A stretch of DNA of 36,559 nt, taken from the NCBI GenBank assembly GCA_019248485.1, contig JAEHGL010000011.1, positions 1 to 36,559 of the forward strand, in the 5' to 3' direction. Below, piece by piece: positions 15,422-23,005 of the stretch. This stretch comes from Candidatus Komeilibacteria bacterium S5_K13. GTDB taxonomy: Bacteria; Patescibacteriota; Patescibacteriia; UBA1558; S5-K13. Below the pieces are notes generated by a model. It did no database searches, was not told where the DNA came from, and saw nothing but the letters and a program-made list of their open reading frames with translations. How positions within the stretch are numbered: the stretch's first letter is position 1; the number at the start of each line of letters is the position of its first letter. The translations under genes were made by a program, and so were the position numbers.

Positions 15422-15703
15422 TTATAATACAGCTTCTTTTGCTGCTTTTGCTAATCTGAACTTTACAACTGTTTTTGCTGCAATTTTAATTTTTTCTCCA
15501 GTTGCTGGGTTAATTCCCATTCTTTCTTTTCTTTTTGCTTTTACCATTTTTCCGAATCCTGGAAGAACAAATTCTCCACTTGTTTTTACTTCTTTGTATG
15601 CTAGTTCAACAAGAGTGTCCATAAAGGATACTACATCCTTTTTGGATAGACCCGTTTTTTCTGCTAATACTGTCATTAGCTGTGACTTTGTCATCTTTGC
15701 CAT
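15422..15703 (-). CDS. HU-family DNA-binding protein
   Basis: 93 residues, typical HU/IHF length. Starts MAKMTKSQLMTVLAEKTGLS and carries the arm region with the conserved RMGINPATGEKIKIAAK followed by VKFRLAKAAKEAV. It binds and bends DNA as a dimer and compacts the nucleoid. The promoter at 15755-15782 and terminator at 15375-15404 make it a single-gene unit. A start three codons later (MTKSQ) is possible. Confidence 0.95.
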   Translation of the reverse strand: MAKMTKSQLMTVLAEKTGLSKKDVVSFMDTLVELAYKEVKTSGEFVLPGFGKMVKAKRKERMGINPATGEKIKIAAKTVVKFRLAKAAKEAVL

Positions 15704-15754
15704 CTTATTTTTTTAGTTAATTATTAACTTTGCCCAATGTTTATGAGCACTTTT

Positions 15755-15782
15755 ATTATACCACTTTCTAATTATATGATAA
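15755..15782 (-). promoter_or_regulatory. HU promoter with extended -10
   Basis: On the minus strand TTATCA (15782-15777), 16 bp, then TGG-TATAAT (-10 at 15760-15755). A consensus extended -10 about 50 bp upstream of the HU start. Confidence 0.6.
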
Positions 15783-15849
15783 ATAGGGGTCTTTGTTAAG
15801 CGCAGGAAATATAAATGTGATTATTAAAGGGGTTTTTTAAATAATTTTG

Positions 15850-16665
15850 CTATTTTTTATATTTTAGTAGAGTATTAAATCTTTTTTCAAGCAATATATT
15901 GATAAAAGGCGTGTTCATTTCTATTCTTTTCTTGTTTTTTTCTTGATCATTTTCCCAGAGTATTTTGAGTTTATCAGAATTTACATCTTCAATAAAAGGG
16001 TCTTCCCAAGCCAACCAATCAACTTTTTTAGTTTTTATTTTAATACTATATAAATGAGCTAATAAAATCCATTCCGTACAGATATCATAATAATTTGAAA
16101 CAGATTTATTCAATACATTTTTAGCTAGGTCAGATGATATTATAAACCCACAAGTTGCTAACTCTATTTCTCTGCCAAATAGTATTTTTCCTAATTTGTT
16201 GACCATTTGTTCTATTTTTTTATAATTTTTTGGATATGTTTTCCAAGCCTTTTCTGTTCTTTCATATAATGTTAAATTTCCGCTATCTTTAGTTATATCT
16301 TTTATGAATTGATTTTTTAGGCCTGTATTTAGAATAAATAATATTCTATCGATAAATCCGAAAAATATTTTATTGCAATTTTTAGAATTACTTGCTATGC
16401 GTAAGGCATTTCTGTAATGGTCACCTATGTTAGCATTTTTATTATTTTTATATACTATACATCCACTTTTTTCTAATATAGAGACAAAGGCTTTATTTTT
16501 AGAAATGGTCATTGGCGTAGCACTTATATATATCTTTGAAAATATTTGTTTTAATTCAGGGAGGGTTTTTTTAAAAAGGTCGTTGTATTTACCATCTGGA
16601 TCGTGATATGGAAATGCCAAAATAGGGAGTATATTTGAATTATTTTTGCAGGTTATTGTTTTCAT
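15850..16665 (-). CDS. Conserved-looking protein of unknown function
   Basis: 271 residues from ATG 16665 (MKTITCKNNSNILPILAFPY); an upstream ATG at 16698 gives 11 extra hydrophobic residues and is less likely. No membrane segment. The first half has alternating beta strands and helices (NILPILAFPYHDPDG, FSKIYISATPM, CNKIFFGFIDRILFILNTG). The second half has conserved-looking aromatic motifs (WKTYPKNYKKI, LATCGFIISSDL, VDWLAWEDPFIED). The layout recalls GT-A-like glycosyltransferase or nucleotidyltransferase folds, but no motif proves it. Confidence 0.6.
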   Translation of the reverse strand: MKTITCKNNSNILPILAFPYHDPDGKYNDLFKKTLPELKQIFSKIYISATPMTISKNKAFVSILEKSGCIVYKNNKNANIGDHYRNALRIASNSKNCNKIFFGFIDRILFILNTGLKNQFIKDITKDSGNLTLYERTEKAWKTYPKNYKKIEQMVNKLGKILFGREIELATCGFIISSDLAKNVLNKSVSNYYDICTEWILLAHLYSIKIKTKKVDWLAWEDPFIEDVNSDKLKILWENDQEKNKKRIEMNTPFINILLEKRFNTLLKYKK

Positions 16666-16720
16666 TGATTTTGCATTTAATATTAATAATATTAGCATTT
16701 TGAGATTTATGAGTAAATAA

Positions 16721-16740
16721 ATCCAGTCATGCGACTGGAT
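16721..16740. repeat. Short hairpin element, family B (copy 2)
   Basis: ATCCAGTC-ATGC-GACTGGAT, a perfect 8-bp stem around the family core GTCATGCGAC. It lies between the unknown gene and the tRNA-Pro terminator. Confidence 0.6.
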
Positions 16741-16753
16741 GTTATTTGTATCT

Positions 16754-16786
16754 TATAAAACAAAAAACAATCTATAAGAAGATTGT
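16754..16786 (-). terminator. Terminator of the tRNA-Pro transcript
   Basis: On the minus strand ACAATCT (16786-16780) pairs with AGATTGT (16773-16767) over a 6-nt loop, then TTTTTTGTTTT. About 110 bp after the tRNA-Pro 3' end. Confidence 0.75.
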
Positions 16787-16788
16787 CT

Positions 16789-16890
16789 TAGTGGTCTCTC
16801 GACTTCCGCTCGAGACCACTCGATTAACGTAGATATATTAACGTTCGGTCGAAGACCACGAGTGAGTTCGAATGAAATGAGAACGAATCG
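16789..16890. repeat. Nested palindromes directly downstream of tRNA-Pro
   Basis: AGTGGTCTC (from 16790) is mirrored by GAGACCACT (to about 16820), and GACCAC near 16854 faces GTGGTC at about 16892, close to the tRNA 3' end. The words TCGA, GAGTG and GGTC recur throughout. No gene is credible here. The composition resembles the TCGA-rich family E at 21.8 and 36.1 kb. Confidence 0.5.
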
Positions 16891-16892
16891 AG

Positions 16893-16969
16893 TGGTCGGG
16901 GTGACAGGATTCGAACCTGCGACCTCATGCTCCCAAAGCACGCGCGCTAGCCAACTGCGCCACACCCCG
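16893..16969 (-). tRNA. tRNA-Pro(TGG)
   Basis: 77 nt with encoded CCA (minus strand). Acceptor CGGGGTG pairs with CACCCCG. The anticodon loop TTTGGGA inside the stem CGTGC/GCATG reads UGG. T-loop GGTTCGAATCC is standard. Two truncated copies of its 5' end lie upstream at 17031-17082 and 17382-17433. A terminator follows at 16754-16786. Confidence 0.95.
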
Positions 16970-17030
16970 TTTATGTTATGTTATCACTATATGTGTTTTA
17001 AATAAACATTTTACGGAAAGTGTGCTTTTA

Positions 17031-17082
17031 TAGCCCCAGCCAGAGGCTGGTCCGCCTTTGGCGGAAACTGCGCCACACCCCG
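17031..17082 (-). pseudogene. tRNA-Pro 5' fragment split by a 30-bp family A palindrome
   Basis: Minus strand: 17 nt identical to the tRNA-Pro 5' end (CGGGGTGTGGCGCAGTT, 17082-17066), then the 30-bp element (17065-17036), then GGCTA (17035-17031), which is exactly the next five bases of the tRNA. The tRNA homology stops after that. So the element lies in the D-loop between AGTT and GGCTA without loss of tRNA bases. Confidence 0.85.
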
Positions 17083-17086
17083 TAAA

Positions 17087-17344
17087 TTATTTTTTTAATA
17101 GTTCATCTAAAAATTTTCTTCCTTGACCAGACTTTAGAAATTTCTCTCTTTTTATTGCTTCAGATTTAGTATAATATTTTTCAGAATAAATCATAGTAAA
17201 TGGTCCATTTTGTTTTGTCCATTTATTACATCCAGAGTTATGTTCTTTTAGTCTTAAAAAAGTAGCTTTTCCAGTATGTCCTATATATCTTTTGTTATTT
17301 TTAAGACTTTTTAATACATATACATAATATAAATCACTTTTCAT
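17087..17344 (-). CDS. GIY-YIG nuclease domain protein
   Basis: 85 residues, a minimal GIY-YIG domain. YYVYVLKSLKNNKRYIGHTG carries the GIY-like (YVY) and YIG motifs. LRLKEHNSG holds the catalytic Arg, and SEAIKREKFLKSGQGRKFLD the conserved Glu and the C-terminal basic motif. It belongs to the COG2827/YhbQ-like group, which is common in candidate-phyla genomes. It is bracketed by two tRNA-Pro 5' fragments that each carry a family A palindrome (17031-17082, 17382-17433), 4 bp and 37 bp away. That arrangement suggests a mobile or homing unit, but no activity is known. Confidence 0.88.
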   Translation of the reverse strand: MKSDLYYVYVLKSLKNNKRYIGHTGKATFLRLKEHNSGCNKWTKQNGPFTMIYSEKYYTKSEAIKREKFLKSGQGRKFLDELLKK

Positions 17345-17381
17345 TTGTTTATATTATAGATTTTAATGCAAGCGTTATTTT

Positions 17382-17433
17382 TAGCCTCAGCCAGAGGCTG
17401 ATCCGCCTTTGGCGGAAACTGCGCCACCCCCCG
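17382..17433 (-). pseudogene. Second tRNA-Pro 5' fragment split by a family A palindrome
   Basis: Minus strand: 17 nt of the tRNA-Pro 5' end with one mismatch (17433-17417), the 30-bp element (17416-17387), then GGCTA (17386-17382). The architecture is identical to the copy at 17031-17082, on the other side of the GIY-YIG gene. The element differs from that copy at two positions (TCAG versus CCAG, and CTGA versus CTGG), which keep the hairpin paired. Confidence 0.85.
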
Positions 17434-17451
17434 AATTTAATTTTGAATTAT

Positions 17452-17508
17452 GAATGATGAATTTTGAATAAATTAGTAATTAATTAATTCAAAATTTATT
17501 CATCATTC
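17452..17508. repeat. AT-rich near-palindrome of the spacer family
   Basis: A 23-nt arm at 17452-17474 (GAATGATGAATTTTGAATAA...) is nearly repeated in inverted form at 17486-17508. The same words (GAATGATG, GAATTATGAATTTTG) recur near 22860, 31410, 31460, 31510 and 31640, always next to tRNA genes or tRNA-derived sequence. Confidence 0.6.
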
Positions 17509-17534
17509 TAAACTCATCATTCGAAATTGTATAT

Positions 17535-17609
17535 TGGTGCCGAAGGGCAGAGTTGAACTGCCGACGCAAGGATTTTCAGTCCTTCGCTCTACCGCTGAGC
17601 TACTTCGGC
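17535..17609 (-). tRNA. tRNA-Phe(GAA)
   Basis: 75 nt with encoded CCA. Acceptor GCCGAAG pairs with CTTCGGC; D-arm GCTCAGCGGTAGAGC; anticodon loop CTGAAAA in stem AAGGA/TCCTT reads GAA; T-loop TTCAACT. It lies 66 bp downstream of tRNA-Ile. Confidence 0.96.
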
Positions 17610-17647
17610 GCGATAGTGATTTAACATAAAACATTTTAATTTATTGG

Positions 17648-17678
17648 CCCGCCAAGACGAAGCTTTAGCGAAGTCTGG
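17648..17678 (-). repeat. Family D palindromic element at the tRNA-Ile 3' end (copy D1)
   Basis: Minus strand CCAGACTTCGC (17678-17668) ... TCTTGGCGGG (17657-17648), with imperfectly paired arms. It resembles the 32-bp copies at 31421 and 31659 (shared CTTCGC and GGCGRG ends). Its first three bases are the CCA of tRNA-Ile. Confidence 0.6.
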
Positions 17679-17752
17679 TGGGCGTGCCAAGAATCGAACT
17701 TGGGACCTCAACATTATCAGTGTTGCGCTCTAACCAACTGAGCTACACGCCC
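17676..17752 (-). tRNA. tRNA-Ile(GAT)
   Basis: 77 nt with CCA. Acceptor GGGCGTG pairs with CACGCCC; anticodon loop CTGATAA in stem CAACA/TGTTG reads GAU; T-loop TTCGATT. tRNA-Ile often follows 16S in bacterial rRNA operons, but here a terminator (17907-17971) separates it from 16S. Confidence 0.96.
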
Positions 17753-17906
17753 AAACATTTTCAATTTGCTATTGGGCAATTTTGAAATTGATTTATTATT
17801 TATTATTGAGACACAGAAATTTATATATAAATAGATAACCAAATTGACAATAGTGGATCAATTGAAAATTGTAAATATCAAATTGAGAATTCACATGTAC
17901 CCTATT

Positions 17907-17971
17907 AAAAAAAACAACTCCATTTAACAATAAATATAATACATTATTATTATTGCAAAATCAATGGAGTT
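17907..17971 (-). terminator. Candidate terminator of the 16S transcript
   Basis: On the minus strand AACTCCATT (17971-17963) pairs with AATGGAGTT (17924-17916) across a 38-nt AT-rich loop. A G and eight T follow (17914-17907). The rest of the gene-free stretch 17753-18077 is AT-rich spacer plus the 3' arm of the pre-16S stem. Confidence 0.55.
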
Positions 17972-17980
17972 AAATGGTAC

Positions 17981-18015
17981 TGTCAGTAGTTGAACAATTA
18001 AATAGTGGTAGAAAC
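17981..18015 (-). other. 3' arm of the pre-16S processing stem
   Basis: Complementary over about 35 nt to 19619-19654 on the other side of 16S (shared core TTTCTACCACTATT), with few mismatches. Such stems flank 16S in bacteria and are cut by RNase III-like processing. Confidence 0.75.
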
Positions 18016-18077
18016 TTCATCAGGTCATAAAGACCTGATTCGATAGATTGATCTCCTAAGAGGTCAAATACTCCTTA

Positions 18078-19572
<1,495 letters not shown>

Positions 19573-19618
19573 ATGGAATGTTTTTAATAAAAAACATACA
19601 AAAAATGATAAGAAGAAA

Positions 19619-19654
19619 TTTCTACCACTATTCAATTGTCAAATTACTAACAGT
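19619..19654 (-). other. 5' arm of the pre-16S processing stem
   Basis: Pairs with 17981-18015 (see that entry). It lies about 50 nt upstream of the mature 16S 5' end and just downstream of the promoter. Confidence 0.75.
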
Positions 19655-19661
19655 GGTTATA

Positions 19662-19690
19662 ATGTTATATTATTTTAAAAAATATGTCAA
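19662..19690 (-). promoter_or_regulatory. 16S rRNA promoter
   Basis: Minus strand TTGACA (19690-19685), 17 bp, TAACAT (19667-19662), immediately before the processing stem. Perfect -35, fair -10. Confidence 0.7.
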
Positions 19691-19786
19691 GAGGAAAAAT
19701 AGACATCAACTATTAGTTATTGATGACGAGTTTTTTTGATAAAATTATTGATTTATTGAATCTTGTCTGAGCTATATATACTATAT

Positions 19787-19815
19787 TTGACATAGAAAAT
19801 TGCTCATGATATTTT
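19787..19815 (+). promoter_or_regulatory. Promoter of the pseudo-receiver-like gene
   Basis: TTGACA (19787-19792), 17 bp, TATTTT (19810-19815), about 38 bp before the start at 19853. Confidence 0.6.
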
Positions 19816-19852
19816 TTATTATAGAGAATAAAGATTATAATAGGGGGATAAA

Positions 19853-20422
19853 ATGAAAAAACAAAAAATCAAGATTCTTGTGATAGGAGATTTTCGCAAT
19901 CAAGAAGATTTGTTTTCAATAAACCTTCTTGATCTTGAAAAAACGCAACTTTTTAATGTTCTGGAATTAGACGAGGCTACAAAAATTATTTTTGACAATG
20001 TAGATATGGACATTATTATTATCTTGGAGTCAGCCTTTGAATATTTTGATGTTCCGTGGGATATTGAAGATTATGGTCATGAGAATTCGGAAAATGAGAT
20101 TGATAATAAAGATGCTGGTGAAGAGCATATTGAATCCGCGCAAGAAGATGTTTTTGAAATCTATGTTGAATGCAATCTAGATGCTTTTATGTCAGAAGAT
20201 GTGATTTTTAATGAACAAGAGATGAGGCATGTTTTGCCTAAATTTATAAACCTCATAAGATCTATTGGTTTTTCTGGTTTGATTTTAGCATCAACAAAAT
20301 CATCGGATATTGCAGGTAAATTTATAAAGGCAGGATGTTCTCACTATATAACTTCTATATATGGAGTGCATACTCTAATAGATAAAGTATATTCACAAAA
20401 GAATAAAACCTTACCAGTATAA
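19853..20422 (+). CDS. Receiver-like (CheY-fold) protein of unknown function
   Basis: 189 residues. A beta1 strand KIKILVIGDF is followed by MDIIIILESAFEY at the place of the phospho-Asp strand. An acidic insertion (residues 70-100, ENSENEIDNKDAGEEHIESA) interrupts the fold. It resumes with LPKFINLIRSIGFSGLILAS, then FIKAGCSHYITSIYGVHTLI, reminiscent of alpha4-beta5-alpha5 of response regulators. The usual acidic pocket is not obvious, so it may be a pseudo-receiver. No output domain. The start follows AGGGGGATAAAATG, a clear Shine-Dalgarno. It has its own promoter and terminator. Confidence 0.6.
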   Translation: MKKQKIKILVIGDFRNQEDLFSINLLDLEKTQLFNVLELDEATKIIFDNVDMDIIIILESAFEYFDVPWDIEDYGHENSENEIDNKDAGEEHIESAQEDVFEIYVECNLDAFMSEDVIFNEQEMRHVLPKFINLIRSIGFSGLILASTKSSDIAGKFIKAGCSHYITSIYGVHTLIDKVYSQKNKTLPV

Positions 20423-20440
20423 TGCTGGCGAGGTTTTTTT
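20405..20440 (+). terminator. Intrinsic terminator overlapping the end of the receiver-like gene
   Basis: Arm AAAACCTTACCAG (20405-20417) pairs with CTGGCGAGGTTTT (20425-20437), one mismatch, and runs into T. The stem includes the last codons of the gene. Confidence 0.8.
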
Positions 20441-20567
20441 AATTATCCTTTCCATTATACTCAACCCCGGGTTATGGTCTCAGATTGACAAATTTAACAG
20501 TTGTGATATACTTATTTTAAGGATTTTTGTATAAAATCCTCGTAATTTAACAAGTAACTGTAAAGAA

Positions 20568-20894
20568 ATGCAAGACAAAGAATTTTTAGAAACACTTGTG
20601 AAGTATCTTGTTGACAAACCAGAAAAGGTTTCTGCTACAAGAGCTGTTGATGAAATGGGAGTCCTTTTGACTCTTGATGTAGATCCAAGCGATATGGGTC
20701 AAATCATTGGCAGAAGTGGAAATACAGCTAGAGCAATAAGAACATTGCTAAGAGTTGTAGGTGCAAAGAACAATGCTAGAGTTAATTTGAAAATCAATCA
20801 ACCAGAAGGTACTGAAAGACCAGCTGGAAGAGAGAGAAGAGACGACCGTTTGAATGAAGAACACTCAAGCGACGTTGACGATTTGAAATTATAA
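20568..20894 (+). CDS. khpA: KH-domain RNA-binding protein KhpA
   Basis: 108 residues. An N-terminal KH domain (MQDKEFLETLVKYLVDKPEK; DPSDMGQIIGRSGNTARAIR with the GxxG loop IGRSG; LLRVVGAKNNARVNLKI) is followed by a charged tail (RPAGRERRDDRLNEEHSSDV). KhpA is a small global RNA-binding protein, often paired with KhpB/Jag, which is absent after yidC here. It usually lies between rpsP and rimM/trmD; here only trmD follows, 207 bp away and after a strong terminator. Confidence 0.92.
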   Translation: MQDKEFLETLVKYLVDKPEKVSATRAVDEMGVLLTLDVDPSDMGQIIGRSGNTARAIRTLLRVVGAKNNARVNLKINQPEGTERPAGRERRDDRLNEEHSSDVDDLKL

Positions 20895-20907
20895 TCTCAA
20901 TATAAAG

Positions 20908-20940
20908 ACAAAACTCCGCTTCTAGCGGAGTTTTGTTATT
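20908..20940 (+). terminator. Strong terminator after khpA
   Basis: A perfect 13-bp stem (ACAAAACTCCGCT 20908-20920 with 20924-20936), loop TCT, T-rich tail. It separates khpA from trmD. Confidence 0.85.
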
Positions 20941-21101
20941 TAGCTATTTATTATTTAGAAATTTTTTATTGATTTAATATTTGCTTATTTGCTATTTAAA
21001 TATAAAAATAATAGAATAACTAAATAGTAATGTATTTACAATTTATCATTTAGCAATTTTCAATTGATTTTCAATTTAAAATTTTAAATTAAAAGTAGAA
21101 A

Positions 21102-21758
21102 ATGATTTTTGATGTTATTACAATTTTTCCAAATATTCTAGACTCTTATTACAGCGAGAGTATTTTGGGTCGTGCAATAAAATCTGGGAAAATAAAAATT
21201 AATTATATTAATCTCCGTGATTTTACAAGCGATAAAAGAAAAACGGTTGATGATTGTCCCTATGGTGGAGGCGCTGGCATGATTTTGAAAATAGAGCCAA
21301 TTGTAAGGGCGATAAAAACTATAAAGAAGTCTAAAAAAACAAAGATTATTTTGTTAGATCCAAAAGGAACAACATACAATCAAAAAATCGCTGAAGAATT
21401 TTCAAAATTAGATAAACTTGTTTTGATAAATGGATATTATGAAGGAGTGGATTCTCGTATCGAAAACTTTATTGATGAGAAAATCTCCCTCGGGAATTTT
21501 GTTCTTACAAATAGTGAACTTGCTGGAGCTATAATAATAGACTCCGTATCTCGTCTTATTCCAGGTGTGTTAGGAAATGAGGAGTCTTTGAAAGATGAAT
21601 CACACAATGGTGATTGCCTTGAGTATCCACAATACACAAGACCCGAAATATTTAAGTATGGTAACAAAAAGTTTGAAGTGCCAAGCGTGCTATTGTCAGG
21701 AAATCATGGGGAGATAGAGAAATGGAAGAGCAATAACCAAGCTCCAAAAAACAAATAA
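21102..21758 (+). CDS. trmD: tRNA (guanine-N1)-methyltransferase TrmD
   Basis: 218 residues. SPOUT-fold signatures: MIFDVITIFPNILDSYYSES, DDCPYGGGAGMILKIEPI, LINGYYEGVDSRI, GNFVLTNSELA, and GVLGNEESLKDESH with LEYPQYTRPEIF. It methylates G37 of tRNAs, preventing frameshifts. The C-terminus ends NQAPKNK, shorter than most TrmD, and the last codons run into an AACAAATA-type spacer repeat, suggesting erosion of the 3' end. No Shine-Dalgarno. rimM and rplS, the usual neighbours, are missing. Confidence 0.95.
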   Translation: MIFDVITIFPNILDSYYSESILGRAIKSGKIKINYINLRDFTSDKRKTVDDCPYGGGAGMILKIEPIVRAIKTIKKSKKTKIILLDPKGTTYNQKIAEEFSKLDKLVLINGYYEGVDSRIENFIDEKISLGNFVLTNSELAGAIIIDSVSRLIPGVLGNEESLKDESHNGDCLEYPQYTRPEIFKYGNKKFEVPSVLLSGNHGEIEKWKSNNQAPKNK

Positions 21759-21832
21759 CAGATAACAGATAAGTTCCAAATAACAAATAACAAATAACAA
21801 ATAAATTCCAAATTTCCCCCTCAGCTATGAGG

Positions 21833-21895
21833 TCTTCTCCTCGAGTCTGAGCAATGCTGAGCGAACGTAGTGAGTCGAAGTAGAGTCGAAGACGT
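21833..21895. repeat. TCGA-rich palindromic element, family E (copy 1)
   Basis: Contains TCGAGTCTGAGC (from 21841), GCGAACGTAGTGAGTCGAAG and AGAGTCGAAGAC (to about 21893), flanked by GTCTTC at the left end. The same words in the same order recur at 36138-36187, which lacks a 10-bp internal stretch. A degenerate form is near 32308. Just upstream (21755-21818) is an AACAAATA/AACAGATA short-repeat spacer. Confidence 0.7.
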
Positions 21896-21924
21896 GGCCG
21901 AATGGAAAATCCTAATGTCAAAAT

Positions 21925-21952
21925 AAAAAATGCTCATTCGCGAGCATTTTTT
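21925..21952. terminator. Bidirectional terminator between trmD and the convergent gene
   Basis: AAAAAATGCTC (21925-21935), 6-nt loop, GAGCATTTTTT (21942-21952). T-runs appear on both strands, matching the convergent genes on either side. Confidence 0.85.
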
Positions 21953-21969
21953 GTATATTGCATAAATAT

Positions 21970-22758
21970 TTATTTGATAATTTCGATCGAAGAAAGAATT
22001 TTTTTAATAATATTTATTTCAGTAGAAGATATTCCAAGTTTCTGAATTGAAAATGTTGGATAAGTAGAAAATTTTGTCCAAATTATAACGCCAGTATAAT
22101 CATCTATCATACAACCCATATCATCATTACATGGAATGACCATTAAATAAGCAGTGCCCAATTCTGTTTTTATTTCTTTACATTTAGTATTTTGAGTATA
22201 AAAAGCATCATAATCAAAAAAATCATTACATGATTTTATTGGAGTTTCACGATAAAGATCGCGAGCAGAATAAACCTCAGACATACTTTCAGATCTACCA
22301 GCACTAAATCTATCACTTGTATATGTGATTAATGCCTTGTTCATATCAAAAATATTTGTAGGCGCCGCGTCGAATGCAATTACCCTTGTAACACCAACTT
22401 CCCCCGGGTGATCATAAATACTATAATTACCCCATTCAGAAGGGTATTTAAATGAGACATTTAAATCTGGCAATGTTGCCGTCATCCAAGTGCTTATATC
22501 GTCATTTATTGGAGTCGAGCTTACGGTTTTATCAATAGCTATATCTGTAAGTATATTAGATTTAGTATTTGTTATATTATTTATGTTCGAAATCTGGTTT
22601 TGTAATTCAGTGATTTTTGCATTTAAATTATGTTTTTCTGTTTCCGCATTATTGTTTATAAGAAGATATATCCCTATTGCATAAAAAACTGCAAAAATGA
22701 CTATAATCACAATTATAATTTCTTTTGACTTACAACACTTATTTATTATTTCTTTCAT
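21970..22758 (-). CDS. Membrane-anchored protein with a PsbP-like C-terminal domain
   Basis: 262 residues. Signal anchor at about 12-34 (EIIIVIIVIFAVFYAIGIYL), then a coiled coil (NLNAKITELQNQISNINN). An extracytoplasmic domain begins LPDLNVSFKYPSEWG, a phrase typical of small PsbP/Mog1-like domains in secreted bacterial proteins. Four Cys in NDFFDYDAFYTQNTKCKEI and VIPCNDDMGCMIDD could form disulfides. Function unknown. It diverges from nothing obvious; the upstream 247 bp contain the copied tRNA-Leu downstream region (22821-22898) and an unexplained stretch. Confidence 0.65.
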   Translation of the reverse strand: MKEIINKCCKSKEIIIVIIVIFAVFYAIGIYLLINNNAETEKHNLNAKITELQNQISNINNITNTKSNILTDIAIDKTVSSTPINDDISTWMTATLPDLNVSFKYPSEWGNYSIYDHPGEVGVTRVIAFDAAPTNIFDMNKALITYTSDRFSAGRSESMSEVYSARDLYRETPIKSCNDFFDYDAFYTQNTKCKEIKTELGTAYLMVIPCNDDMGCMIDDYTGVIIWTKFSTYPTFSIQKLGISSTEINIIKKILSSIEIIK

Positions 22759-22820
22759 AATATTTTATTATTTATTTATTAATTATTTTTATAATCTCAT
22801 ATTTTAAGTTAAAAATCAAC

Positions 22821-22898
22821 ATAATAAAAAAACGCTCATTTCTGAGCATTCTACTTCAAAATTCATAATTCAAAACTATAAATTAATTCTGGTACACT
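22821..22898 (-). repeat. Inverted copy of the tRNA-Leu(TAA) 3' flank, without the 32-bp insert
   Basis: On the minus strand it starts GTACCAGAATTAATTTATAG (22898-22879), identical to 31620-31639. It continues through GAATTATGAATTTTG, AAGTAGAATGCTCAGAAATG and a T-run. It matches 31620-31720 except that the 32-bp element there (31659-31690) is absent. The end is a terminator hairpin, AATGCTCA-GAAA-TGAGCGTT then T7, serving the minus-strand idi operon. Confidence 0.9.
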
Positions 22899-22990
22899 GG
22901 CGTGCTCTCGCAACTATGCAGGTGTGGTATCCATGGACTTTTCTAGGATATTTTTGGCATTATAAATTAGGCAGATCGGTCGGGGTTATA
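22899..22990 (-). other. Unexplained, less AT-rich stretch ending in ACCA-like sequence
   Basis: About 90 bp between idi and the tRNA-flank copy with no ORF. On the minus strand it runs from CCCCGACCGATCTGCC to GCGAGAGCACGCCAGT and joins the copied GTACCA. It does not fold as a tRNA (no T-arm consensus). It does not match SRP RNA or tmRNA landmarks I know. It could be a small RNA or a decayed tRNA. Confidence 0.3.
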
Positions 22991-23005
22991 ATATAAAATA
23001 AAACA

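Noticed and set aside
16753-16965. 70-residue open frame on the minus strand
   Set aside because: It runs through tRNA-Pro and the palindromic region downstream; its apparent protein is translated tRNA.
17037-17065. Family A palindrome as an ordinary terminator
   Set aside because: No T-run follows on either strand in any of the three copies, and two copies lie inside tRNA fragments.
21652-21921. 89-residue open frame antisense to the trmD 3' end
   Set aside because: It is made of the trmD antisense strand and the family E palindrome.
22899-22990. Possible RNase P RNA or SRP RNA
   Set aside because: A GAAAAGTCCATG-like word recalls RNase P RNA, but the length (about 90 nt) and the lack of the other conserved regions do not fit; SRP RNA landmarks are absent too.
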